From: Pseudomonadota bacterium
GTDB taxonomy: Bacteria > Pseudomonadota > Alphaproteobacteria > Rhizobiales > Xanthobacteraceae
Direction: 5' to 3'
Assembly: GCA_023404675.1 (NCBI GenBank)
Contig: JAEYAW010000028.1
Location: 243,620 to 307,619, forward strand
Length of the DNA stretch: 64,000 nucleotides
The notes beneath the pieces are model-generated. The model was not told where the DNA came from, did not search any database, and saw nothing but the letters and a program-made list of their open reading frames with translations. A program made the translations under genes and the position numbers. This document shows, one piece after another, positions 1-8,093 of this stretch (positions within the stretch are counted from its first letter, which is position 1; every line of letters begins with the position of its first letter).

Positions 1-469
1 CCGCGATAAAGGCATCGGCCTCGGACGGGATGACGCCCGCCTTCTGCGGCTCCTCGCCGGTGTTGACCTGCACGAACATCTGCGGCGCGCGGCCCTGCCG
101 GGCAATCTCCTTCGCCAGCGCCTCGCACAGGCTGATGCGATCCACCGAATGGATTGCGTCGAACAACGCCACGGCCTCCTTCGCCTTGTTGGATTGCAGC
201 GGGCCGATCAGGTGCAGCGAAAGGGCGGGATATGTCTCCATCAGCGCGGGCCATTTGCCCTTCGCCTCCTGGACGCGGTTTTCGCCGAACACTCTCTGCC
301 CGGCGTCAATGACCGGAACGATCGCCTCCGCATCGAAGGTTTTCGAGACCGCGACGAGCGTTACGGAGGACCGCTCCCGCCCGGCGTCGGCGCAGGCGCG
401 CGCGATCTCCGTCTCGACGGCGGACAGACCGGCGTGGAAAGGCTGCGTCAAGGTCGGCTCGGCTGACAT
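1..469 (-). CDS. yggS: YggS/PROSC-family PLP-binding protein, N-terminal part, cut by window edge
   Basis: The reverse strand reads MSAEPTLTQPFHAGLSAVET and continues through VAVSKTF, whose lysine is the expected Schiff-base residue for pyridoxal phosphate, then GENRVQEAKGKW and LHLIGPLQSNK, all typical of the YggS/PLPBP fold-type III barrel. The family binds PLP and buffers vitamin B6 and amino-acid homeostasis without a known catalytic reaction. About 156 residues are present and the C-terminal part lies left of base 1. I chose the ATG at 469. An in-frame GTG at 487 would add six residues. It is divergent from the diguanylate cyclase gene to its right. Confidence 0.9.
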   Translation of the reverse strand, partial: MSAEPTLTQPFHAGLSAVETEIARACADAGRERSSVTLVAVSKTFDAEAIVPVIDAGQRVFGENRVQEAKGKWPALMETYPALSLHLIGPLQSNKAKEAVALFDAIHSVDRISLCEALAKEIARQGRAPQMFVQVNTGEEPQKAGVIPSEADAFIA

Positions 470-566
470 CACAGGATCTGCACTCACTCGTCGATTTTTA
501 ACGAAACCTCGAAAGCAATTTTGAAGGGCTCCATCATAGGGTCCGCCCGGGGGCCGGGAAAGTGTG

Positions 567-2249
567 ATGTCTCGTATTCGATTCGACAGCAAGGCCTTGG
601 CAGCGGGCCTGACCGGAATCCGGGCCCGTATCGTCCTGATTGCGCTGATTCTGGTGGTTCCCCTGATGCTGGAGCGCGTGCGCAGCCTCGAACATGCGCG
701 GACGCAGCAGATGCAGGCAGCGACCGACAAGCTCGTCAGCCTGGCCCGGCAAAGCGCCATGTCGCAGCGCGAGGTTCTGACCTCGGCGCAATCGTTCCTC
801 CGCGCCGCAGCCCTGCATGTCGCCAGCCCGGAGCCGGACTGCAACGTGCTGGCACTCGGACAGTCGCTGGGACTTCCCTGGCTGCGGTCGGTCTCGATTA
901 TCGGCGGCGACGGCATCGTCAAATGCTCGACAATCCCTGATTTCGCCGGGACCAATCTCAGCGATCGGCCTTATCTGCGCTCGGCCCGCGAGCGGCGGGA
1001 TTTTGTCCTGAGCGACTACATCTTCGGACGCGGCAGCAAGGAACCCATCGTCGTCGCGGCATTTCCGGTGGCGACAGTCGCACCGGACGACAGGAGCGTC
1101 GTCATCGCCAGCATGAACATCGACTGGCTGATCCAACTTCTCGGCCAGGCGACCACCCAGCAGGGGATCAGCGCCTATCTGATCAATGCCAATGGCATCG
1201 TTCTGGCGACCTCGGGCGCCGACCATAGCCATATCGGCCGCCCGTTCGAGGATCCGAACCTCGTCTCCACGGTGTTTTCCAGAACCGATGCGGGCAACGG
1301 GGATTCGTTTCCCTACGTCTCGCCGGAAGGTCGGCGACAGATGGTTTCCTTTGCCACTGTCGCCGGATCCGCCCGCCTGGTCCTCAGCCTCGACGAGGCG
1401 ACCATGTTCCGCGAGGTCAACAACGAAGTTGCCGAGGCCTACGCTCAGTTCATCATCGTCAGCCTGCTGCTGCTGCTGAGCGCCTGGTTTATCGCCGAGC
1501 TTCTCGTCGTCCATCCGGTCCGCACCCTGACGGAAGTCGCCAACCGCTTCGCGGCCGGAGACTGGGGGGCCCGGGCGGCGATCCTGCGCCTGCCGACCGA
1601 ATTCGGTCCGCTGGCGAACGCCTTCAACAGCATGGCGAGCAAGCTGAGCGAACGCGAGCAGGAGCTCTTGAAGGCCAACGATCAGTTGCTTGTCCTCGCC
1701 TCGCACGATCCGCTGTCGGGAATCGCCAATCGGCGCGGATTGCAGAGCCGGCTCGACTTCGAATGGCAGCGCGGCGAGCAGACCGGAGAAAGTCTTGCGG
1801 TCCTCATGATCGACGTCGATTATTTCAAGACGTTCAACGATACCTATGGCCACCGCGAGGGCGACGCCTGTCTGGCGTGCATCGGCGCATTGCTGGGCGC
1901 GGCTGCGATCGACGCCGGCGGCTTCGCCGCGCGCTACGGCGGCGAGGAATTCTGCCTGCTGCTGCCCAACACCGACAGCGAACATGCCGCCGCGACCGGC
2001 CGCAGCCTTCTGACGGCGGTGGCCGCCCTTGATATCGCCCATGCCAAGAGCGATCATCGCCGGGTCACGATCAGCGTCGGCGTTGCCGCGATGGTCCCGG
2101 TCGCCGCGCAGACCGCCGACAGTCTGATCGACGCCGCCGATGCGGCCCTCTACTCGGCCAAGCACCGGGGCCGCAACACCTTGGTCGAGCACGGTCTGAT
2201 CGAGCCGGTGGAGGCTCCCCCCGGGGTGTCGCGGGAAGCCCTGCACTGA
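567..2249 (+). CDS. Membrane-bound diguanylate cyclase with periplasmic Cache-like sensor
   Basis: Predicted to make cyclic di-GMP from two GTP at the inner membrane. An N-terminal membrane segment lies near residues 19-36. A periplasmic region of about 260 residues with Cache-type features follows (SIIGGDGIVKCS, SDRPYLRSA). A second membrane segment is near 300-320, then a HAMP-like linker and a GGDEF domain. The active-site signature is GGEEF at about residues 458-462. The autoinhibitory RxxD site normally a few residues upstream is not intact (AAID then a longer linker), so product inhibition may be absent. The start is ATG 567; GTG 564 directly before it is an alternative. No EAL domain is present. 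The ligand is unknown. Confidence 0.88.
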   Translation: MSRIRFDSKALAAGLTGIRARIVLIALILVVPLMLERVRSLEHARTQQMQAATDKLVSLARQSAMSQREVLTSAQSFLRAAALHVASPEPDCNVLALGQSLGLPWLRSVSIIGGDGIVKCSTIPDFAGTNLSDRPYLRSARERRDFVLSDYIFGRGSKEPIVVAAFPVATVAPDDRSVVIASMNIDWLIQLLGQATTQQGISAYLINANGIVLATSGADHSHIGRPFEDPNLVSTVFSRTDAGNGDSFPYVSPEGRRQMVSFATVAGSARLVLSLDEATMFREVNNEVAEAYAQFIIVSLLLLLSAWFIAELLVVHPVRTLTEVANRFAAGDWGARAAILRLPTEFGPLANAFNSMASKLSEREQELLKANDQLLVLASHDPLSGIANRRGLQSRLDFEWQRGEQTGESLAVLMIDVDYFKTFNDTYGHREGDACLACIGALLGAAAIDAGGFAARYGGEEFCLLLPNTDSEHAAATGRSLLTAVAALDIAHAKSDHRRVTISVGVAAMVPVAAQTADSLIDAADAALYSAKHRGRNTLVEHGLIEPVEAPPGVSREALH

Positions 2250-2353
2250 GCGCGCACCCGGCCCCCACAGGCGTTGACCCGTCATGGCTTTTTATGGCCT
2301 AGTCCCGCCGCCTCGGCCGGACCTCCGGTCAATTGAAAAAGTCCACAAAACCA

Positions 2354-4987
2354 ATGACGAACGAACGGTACAACGCACGCGATTCGGAGCAGCGCTGGCA
2401 GCGCGTCTGGGACGAGCAGGCGGTTTTCGCCACGCGCAACGACGACTCGCGCCCGAAGTACTACGTTCTTGAGATGTTTCCCTATCCGTCGGGGCGCATC
2501 CATATGGGCCATGTGCGCAACTACACCATGGGCGACGTGAAGGCCCGCTACATGCGCGCGAGGGGCTACAACGTCCTGCATCCCATGGGCTGGGACGCCT
2601 TCGGCCTGCCGGCGGAAAACGCCGCGATGGCAGGCAAGGTCCATCCGCGGGTGTGGACCTACCAGAATATCGCAACCATGAAGGCGCAGCTCAAATCCAT
2701 GGGCCTGTCGCTGGACTGGGCGCGGGAATTCGCGACCTGCGATCCGACCTACTACAAGCACCAGCAGCGCATGTTCATCGACATGATGAAAGCCGGGCTG
2801 GTGGAGCGCAAGCAGTCCAAGGTCAACTGGGATCCGGTGGACCAGACCGTGCTCGCCAACGAGCAGGTGGTGGACGGGCGCGGCTGGCGCTCCGGCGCGC
2901 TGGTCGAGCAGCGCGAACTGACCCAGTGGTTCTTCAGGATCAGCGCCTATGCGCAGGATCTGCTGTCCGCGCTCGACACCCTCGACCGCTGGCCGGAAAA
3001 AGTGCGCACCATGCAGCGCAACTGGATCGGCCGCTCCGAAGGGCTCCTGATCCGCTTCGCGCTCGAGGAGGCCACCACGCCGGACCGCGAAAGCGAGGTC
3101 GAGGTTTTCACCACGCGCCCGGACACGTTGTTCGGCGCCAAGTTTCTGGCGCTGTCGCCGGATCATCCGCTGGCGCAGGCTGTCGCACGCAACAACCCGG
3201 CGCTGGCCGACTTCATCGCCGAGTGCAAGCGCACCGGCACCGCGCAAGCGGACATCGACACGGCGGAGAAGCAGGGCTTCGACACCGGCATCCGCGCCGT
3301 GCATCCGTTCGATCCGAACTGGACGCTGCCGGTCTATGTGGCCAACTTCGTGCTGATGGATTACGGCACCGGCGCCATCTTCGGCTGCCCGGCGCACGAC
3401 CAGCGCGACCTCGACTTCGCCAACAAATACGGCCTCGGCAACCTGCCTGTGGTGTGTCCGGAGGGGCAGGATCCGGCAAGCTTCGTCATCACCGACACCG
3501 CCTATGACGGCGACGGCCGCCTGATCAATTCGCGCAACGGATTCATCACGCTCGACGGCATGACGCCGGAGCAGGGGAAGGAAACCGTGGCGAAGGTCTT
3601 GTCTTCCGCCACGCTCGGCAACGCCGCCGTCGCCCAGCGTCAGGTCAATTTCCGCCTGCGCGACTGGGGCATTTCCCGGCAGCGCTACTGGGGCTGCCCG
3701 ATCCCGGTGATCCACTGCGAGACCTGCGGGCCGGTGCCGGTGCCGATCAAGGATCTGCCGGTCGAACTGCCCGAGGACGTCGCCTTCGACCGCCCCGGCA
3801 ATCCGCTCGACCGCCACCCGACCTGGAAGCACGTCGCGTGCCCCGAATGCGGCAGGCCCGCGCGGCGCGAGACGGACACCATGGACACCTTCGTGGATTC
3901 GTCCTGGTACTTCATCCGCTTCACCGATCCGTGGAACGAGGACGCGCCGACCACCCGCGGCGTTGCCGACCGCATGATGCCGGTGGACCAGTATATCGGC
4001 GGCATTGAGCACGCGATCCTGCATCTGCTCTACAGCCGCTTCTTCACCCGCGCGATGAAGGCCACCGGCCACATCGCAATGGACGAGCCGTTCGCGGGCC
4101 TGTTCACGCAGGGTATGGTGGTCCACGAGACCTACCGCGCCGCCGACGGCACCTTCGTGTCGCCGGCCGAAGTTCGTATCGAGGGCGATGGCGACACGCG
4201 CCGCGCCACGTTGCTTGCGACCGGCGGGCCGGTGGAGATCGGCCCGATCGAGAAGATGTCGAAGTCCAAGCGCAACACGGTGGACCCGGACGACATCATC
4301 GGCACCTACGGCGCGGACACTGCCCGCTGGTTCATGCTGTCCGATTCCCCGCCCGACCGCGACGTGATCTGGACCGAGCAGGGCGCACAGGGCGCGGCCC
4401 GCTTCATCCAGCGGCTGTGGCGTCTGGTTGGCGACGTGGCGGAGAAGGTTCCGACGGAGCCGGCGCGGCCGGCCGAATTCGGCGCGGACGCGCTGGCGCT
4501 GCGCAAGGCTGCCCACGGCGCGCTCGACAAGGTGTCGAACGGCATCGAGCGGCTGCATTTCAATGTCTGCCTCGCCTATATCCGCGAGTTCACCAACGCC
4601 CTTGCCGACGCTGCCGGCAAGCCGGACGCGCCCGCGCCGGACATGGCCTTCGCGCTGCGCGAGGCCGCCACCATCCTGATCCACCTGTTCCACCCGATGA
4701 TGCCGCACCTGGCGGAAACCTGCTGGGAGGCGCTCGGGCAGCCGGGACTGGTGGCGCAGGCCGCGTGGCCGGTGGTCGAGCCCGCGTTACTGGTTCAAGA
4801 CACCATGACGCTGCCGGTGCAGCTCAACGGTAAAAAGCGGGCGGAACTCACGATTTCGCGGTCGGCCCAGACCCCCGAAATTGAGGCTGCTGTTTTGGCG
4901 CTCGATGCGGTAAAGTCCGCGCTGGGGGACAAGCCGCCGCGCAAGGTGATCATCGTCCCGCAGAGGATTGTGAATGTCGTGGTCTGA
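2354..4987 (+). CDS. leuS: Leucyl-tRNA synthetase
   Basis: Class I aminoacyl-tRNA synthetase that charges tRNA-Leu in the cytoplasm. The HIGH-type motif appears as HMGH at residues 50-53 and KMSKS at about 634-638. Between them are the CP1 editing domain (FTTRPDTLFGAKF, TGAIFGCPAHDQRD) and a zinc-ribbon-like region (CETCGPVPV, CPECGRPARR). The length of 877 residues is normal. I chose ATG 2354 (MTNERYNARDSEQRWQ), which matches the usual alphaproteobacterial N-terminus; a TTG at 2333 in the same frame would add seven residues. It overlaps lptE by 14 bases, so the two are translationally linked. Confidence 0.97.
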   Translation: MTNERYNARDSEQRWQRVWDEQAVFATRNDDSRPKYYVLEMFPYPSGRIHMGHVRNYTMGDVKARYMRARGYNVLHPMGWDAFGLPAENAAMAGKVHPRVWTYQNIATMKAQLKSMGLSLDWAREFATCDPTYYKHQQRMFIDMMKAGLVERKQSKVNWDPVDQTVLANEQVVDGRGWRSGALVEQRELTQWFFRISAYAQDLLSALDTLDRWPEKVRTMQRNWIGRSEGLLIRFALEEATTPDRESEVEVFTTRPDTLFGAKFLALSPDHPLAQAVARNNPALADFIAECKRTGTAQADIDTAEKQGFDTGIRAVHPFDPNWTLPVYVANFVLMDYGTGAIFGCPAHDQRDLDFANKYGLGNLPVVCPEGQDPASFVITDTAYDGDGRLINSRNGFITLDGMTPEQGKETVAKVLSSATLGNAAVAQRQVNFRLRDWGISRQRYWGCPIPVIHCETCGPVPVPIKDLPVELPEDVAFDRPGNPLDRHPTWKHVACPECGRPARRETDTMDTFVDSSWYFIRFTDPWNEDAPTTRGVADRMMPVDQYIGGIEHAILHLLYSRFFTRAMKATGHIAMDEPFAGLFTQGMVVHETYRAADGTFVSPAEVRIEGDGDTRRATLLATGGPVEIGPIEKMSKSKRNTVDPDDIIGTYGADTARWFMLSDSPPDRDVIWTEQGAQGAARFIQRLWRLVGDVAEKVPTEPARPAEFGADALALRKAAHGALDKVSNGIERLHFNVCLAYIREFTNALADAAGKPDAPAPDMAFALREAATILIHLFHPMMPHLAETCWEALGQPGLVAQAAWPVVEPALLVQDTMTLPVQLNGKKRAELTISRSAQTPEIEAAVLALDAVKSALGDKPPRKVIIVPQRIVNVVV

Positions 4988-5546
4988 GATCAAGACCGCC
5001 GCCACGCGGGTGATGGCGGTCCGTATGCTGGCGGTTGTCGCGCTGGCGGCCCTGACGGCCGGCTGCTTTCAGCCGATGTATGCGGAACGCACGCTGGACG
5101 GCCAACCCGGCCTGCGGGACAAGCTGGCCAGCGTCGAGGTGCCGCCGCTGGCCGTGCCGAACGCCTCGCCCGTTGCCCGCCTCGGCGTGAACGTCCGCAA
5201 CGAGCTGATGTTCAAGCTGTACGGCACCGCCACCGGCGCGCCGCCGCTCTACCGGCTGGTGCTGAAGCTCAACACCAATCAGGTGGCGATGATCGTCGAT
5301 CCGAACACCGCGCTGCCCGATATCCAGAACTACGGCATCGACGCCAGCTTCCAGCTGATCGAGAACGCCACCGACAAGGTCGTGCTCACCGGCAACACCT
5401 TCTCGCGCGTCACCTACGATACGCCGGGCTGGAAGCAGCGCTTCGCGCGCGTGCGCGCCCAGCGCGACGCCGAGGATCGCGCCTCCAAGGAAATCGCGGA
5501 AAACATCTCCACGCGCCTGGCGGCGTTCTTCTACGCGGGAACGTGA
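4974..5546 (+). CDS. lptE: LPS-assembly lipoprotein LptE
   Basis: Outer-membrane lipoprotein expected to plug the LptD barrel during lipopolysaccharide insertion. A short basic N-region and hydrophobic stretch lead to the lipobox LTAGC, with the lipidated cysteine at residue 31. After cleavage the mature protein starts CFQPMYAERTLDGQ. The 190-residue length and the position between leuS and holA match the conserved order in Rhizobiales. The ATG lies inside the leuS 3' end (14-base overlap). A 406-base gap full of repeats separates it from holA. Confidence 0.88.
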   Translation: MSWSEIKTAATRVMAVRMLAVVALAALTAGCFQPMYAERTLDGQPGLRDKLASVEVPPLAVPNASPVARLGVNVRNELMFKLYGTATGAPPLYRLVLKLNTNQVAMIVDPNTALPDIQNYGIDASFQLIENATDKVVLTGNTFSRVTYDTPGWKQRFARVRAQRDAEDRASKEIAENISTRLAAFFYAGT

Positions 5547-5598
5547 CCACGCGAGGCAGCCCGCCGAACGACACGCGGCTGTATCTGCTCCGTCATCC

Positions 5599-5627
5599 AG
5601 AGGTGGCCGCACATGGCGCGGCTCTCG
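5599..5627. repeat. Dispersed intergenic inverted repeat, family A
   Basis: An imperfect palindrome centred on CACATGGCGCGG, with arms reading roughly AGAGGTGGCCGC and GCGGCTCTCG. A clearly related copy lies at 9052-9080. It sits between lptE and holA, and is bracketed by GTCATCC and GGATGA, which fits the REP-like elements scattered through Nitrobacteraceae genomes. Confidence 0.6.
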
Positions 5628-5780
5628 AAGGATGAACGACCGCGGCGGATATGCCCAGGCCATCGCCGAGGCTCGTTTACGCTCGCACCTCAGGGAGACG
5701 GACGAAGCATCCGTAGCCCGGATACAGCACAGTGAAATCCAGGCGACGCATTGCGCTTGGACGGCAAAGAGCTCTCCGCC

Positions 5781-5915
5781 GTCATCCCCGCGAAGGCGGG
5801 ATCCATGATCCCGACGCAGACCGGATTGCGATGGGCCATTCGCGCATCCGACAGCAACTCTTTGCACGCACCCGCGACACCACGGCGTATGGGTCCCCAC
5901 CTTCGCGGGGACGAC
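5781..5915. repeat. Composite palindromic repeat bounded by GTCATCCCCGCGAAGGCGGG and its inverse
   Basis: The left end GTCATCCCCGCGAAGGCGGG (5781-5800) is mirrored on the right by CCCACCTTCGCGGGGACGAC (about 5896-5915), giving long inverted termini around about 95 bases of less structured sequence. A single-hairpin relative is at 38143-38162. The rest of the lptE-holA gap (5547-5952) holds no credible gene. Confidence 0.7.
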
Positions 5916-5952
5916 GCAAGACAGTTGGAATGAAATGTTTTAGGACACCGCC

Positions 5953-6981
5953 ATGGTTGCGCTGCGCGGCAAGGAGATCGACACCTATCTCGCCAAACCC
6001 GACACGGCGCGGCCGCTGGCGCTCGTCTATGGTCCCGACGCCGGTCTTGTGCGCGAGCGCGCCGACCTGCTGATCAAGGCGGCGGTGGATGATCCGAACG
6101 ATCCGTTCTCGTTCGTGAGGCTTGAGGGCGACGACCTCGCCGCCGACCCAGCCCGTCTCGTCGACGAGGCGATGACGGTGCCGTTGTTCGGCGGCCGCCG
6201 TGCGATTCGCGTGCGCGCGGGCTCGCGCAATTTTTCCGCCGGCGTCGAGACGCTGGCGCAGACGCCGCCGGCCGACTGCTGCATCGTGATCGAGGCGGGC
6301 GAACTGCGCCCGGATTCGCCGCTGCGCAAAATCTGCGAGCGCGCAAAAAGCGCGGTGGCGATCGCCTGCTATCCGGACACCGAGCGCGATCTTGCCAAGC
6401 TGATCGACGACGAGATGCGCGAGGCGGGGCTGCGGCTCGCGGGCGATGCGCGCGCCGTGCTGATGGCGCATCTCGGGGGCGACCGGCAGGCCTCGCGCAA
6501 CGAAATCCGCAAACTCACGCTCTACGCGCACGGCACCGGCGAAGTGACGCTGGCCGACGTCGCCGCGAGCATTTCCGATGCGTCGGACCTGCAGCTCGAT
6601 CCGATCATCGACGCGGTGTTCGCCGGCAAGCCGGCCGACATGGAGAGCGGTCTGGCCAAGGCGCTCGCCGCCGGCATGTCGGCGGGCACGATCATGTTCG
6701 CGGCGCAGCGCCACGCCAGTTTCCTGCACAAGGCAAGACTGGCGATGGACGCCGGCGGCAGCGAGGACAGCGTGCTGGACAGCGGCTATCCGCGCCTGCA
6801 TTTCTCGCGCAAGGGCGCGGCGCAGACCGCGCTGCGGCAGTTTTCATCGGATCGACTGGCCCGCGTCATCATGCAGCTCGGCGACGCGGTGCTCGACATG
6901 CGCAAGCAGACCCCGCTCGCCGACGTCATCGCCCAGCGAGCGCTGCTTTCCATCGCGGTGAACGCGAGGAGAAGGGAGTGA
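5953..6981 (+). CDS. holA: DNA polymerase III subunit delta
   Basis: Delta subunit of the clamp loader, which opens the beta sliding clamp. The 342-residue protein begins MVALRGKEIDTYLAKP and contains the nucleotide-fold region PLALVYGPDAGLVRERADLL, then the typical GEVTLADVAASISDASD segment and helical C-terminal collar domain (TIMFAAQRHASFLHKARL). The length and the leuS-lptE-holA order agree with family expectation. The start is ATG 5953. It is convergent with the GNAT gene at 7051. Confidence 0.92.
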   Translation: MVALRGKEIDTYLAKPDTARPLALVYGPDAGLVRERADLLIKAAVDDPNDPFSFVRLEGDDLAADPARLVDEAMTVPLFGGRRAIRVRAGSRNFSAGVETLAQTPPADCCIVIEAGELRPDSPLRKICERAKSAVAIACYPDTERDLAKLIDDEMREAGLRLAGDARAVLMAHLGGDRQASRNEIRKLTLYAHGTGEVTLADVAASISDASDLQLDPIIDAVFAGKPADMESGLAKALAAGMSAGTIMFAAQRHASFLHKARLAMDAGGSEDSVLDSGYPRLHFSRKGAAQTALRQFSSDRLARVIMQLGDAVLDMRKQTPLADVIAQRALLSIAVNARRRE

Positions 6982-7050
6982 CGAAAACTCCATCTCACAA
7001 CACGCCTTGGGATGTGAAAGCTTAAAGCCGCATGCAGATACGCCTTCGCT

Positions 7051-7605
7051 CTATACTGTTTTAACAAGCGTTAGAATATCCTGCAGCGGATATAGCATCT
7101 TCGGAGTTTTCAGATTTTCGGAGTATGTCCTGAAGTTCAGGCTTTCATAGAAAGCCGTGGAATCTTCATCGAGCGAAGTCAGCGTCAGCGCATAGTATCC
7201 CGCATGCTCGGCAATCGCGGCGGCGCGGACGAATACGTCCATCAGTAGGTATTCTCCCAGTCCCTGTCGTTGATACGCACCATCGACAGCGAGGAAGCTA
7301 AGATTCAAGGCGGGAAACGCCGTATAGTTTTGTAAGTAATTCTCTTTCTTGTCAGCGTCAGGCAACTCGGAAACGCTCTCACTTCCGAGCTGCAATGCGT
7401 AATAGCCGACTACGTTGGGGGAGTTCTGCAGATAAGCACAGAAGACCCGGTGCTCGCCTCGCCTTACTGCTTTTTTCGCTTTGTTCTTGAGGAATGCATC
7501 CAGCGGACGTTTGCCGCTCGAAAAGCGATTGACGATCGCTTTATCGGAAAACGGCTCGATCGAGACTTTCGTCAGGTCCAGAGGCGGGTCGTTCTTGCTT
7601 GGCAC
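7051..7605 (-). CDS. GNAT-family N-acetyltransferase, TacT-like
   Basis: The 184-residue protein has the pattern of toxin-type GNATs: FSSGKRPLDAFLKNKAKKA near the N-terminus, a GYYALQLGS strand, FLAVDGAYQRQGLGEYLL as the acetyl-CoA binding motif, and AFYESLNF carrying the conserved tyrosine. TacT-type enzymes acetylate charged tRNAs and are paired with a small antitoxin. The start is GTG 7605; a TAA lies two codons upstream in frame, so no longer form is possible. An 81-codon ORF on the same strand overlaps the start by 65 bases. Local base composition is more AT-rich than its neighbours, which suggests acquisition by transfer. The toxin role is inferred from family pattern only. Confidence 0.75.
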   Translation of the reverse strand: MPSKNDPPLDLTKVSIEPFSDKAIVNRFSSGKRPLDAFLKNKAKKAVRRGEHRVFCAYLQNSPNVVGYYALQLGSESVSELPDADKKENYLQNYTAFPALNLSFLAVDGAYQRQGLGEYLLMDVFVRAAAIAEHAGYYALTLTSLDEDSTAFYESLNFRTYSENLKTPKMLYPLQDILTLVKTV

Positions 7606-7786
7606 GATTTATTTCAACGTACCTCTGCCGCATACCAACGATCTTGGCGTTTGGCCCGCCGTTTTCGTTCTGGACACGCCGAACGAACTCGGCGGCCTCT
7701 CGCTGGTTCCTAAACTTCAACTTTCCATTGCGGAAAGCAAGCGAGTTCCACCAGCGCATGAAGCTTTGGAGGATGGTGCTTTCCAT
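7541..7786 (-). CDS. Unrecognised 81-residue protein upstream of and overlapping the GNAT gene
   Basis: A same-strand ORF starting MESTILQSFMRWWNSLAF and containing KFRNQREAAEFVRRVQN. It precedes the GNAT gene and overlaps it by 65 bases in another frame. Its position and size are those of an antitoxin, but it does not look like the DUF1778 ribbon-helix-helix antitoxin usually paired with TacT-type toxins. No strong ribosome binding site is visible before ATG 7786. It may be a real gene, a decayed gene, or chance. Confidence 0.4.
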   Translation of the reverse strand: MESTILQSFMRWWNSLAFRNGKLKFRNQREAAEFVRRVQNENGGPNAKIVGMRQRYVEINRAKQERPASGPDESLDRAVFR

Positions 7787-8093
7787 GATTGGTGGTCCGT
7801 GAGTTTCTGCGGTGGAAAACTAATCAGTTCAGTAAGATAGTATTTTTTCCCAAAAATTCAAATTTCCCGCCTACGTGAATCAGGGAAGACTCAGGTTAGC
7901 AATAGAATTTTCTTCTAATTTTGACTTCTCGCTTAAAATATCAGAATCTTCGGTCGAGAACGAAGGCCGCATGGCAGAAGATTATGACTCAAACAATTTT
8001 TATTATTCCTCGTCTTTCGGCTGCAACCGAGAGGATTGATCGCCAACCTACGATGCGACGTCGCGATTCCCGCGAGGTCCGTTGCAACAAGCC
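7787..8093. other. AT-rich intergenic stretch beside the GNAT cassette
   Basis: About 300 bases, clearly AT-richer than the rest of the window (runs such as TTTTTTCCCAAAAATTC near 7846 and TTTTATTATTCC near 7998). I see no convincing gene or RNA. Together with 7051-7786 it looks like a short foreign insert between holA and parB. Confidence 0.5.

Noticed and set aside
534..2285. Reverse-strand open frame of 583 codons across the diguanylate cyclase gene
   Set aside because: The forward frame has transmembrane segments, HAMP and GGEEF; the reverse frame has none.
2282..4708. Reverse-strand open frame of 808 codons across leuS
   Set aside because: Antisense to leuS, no recognisable domain, composition typical of a codon-position shadow.
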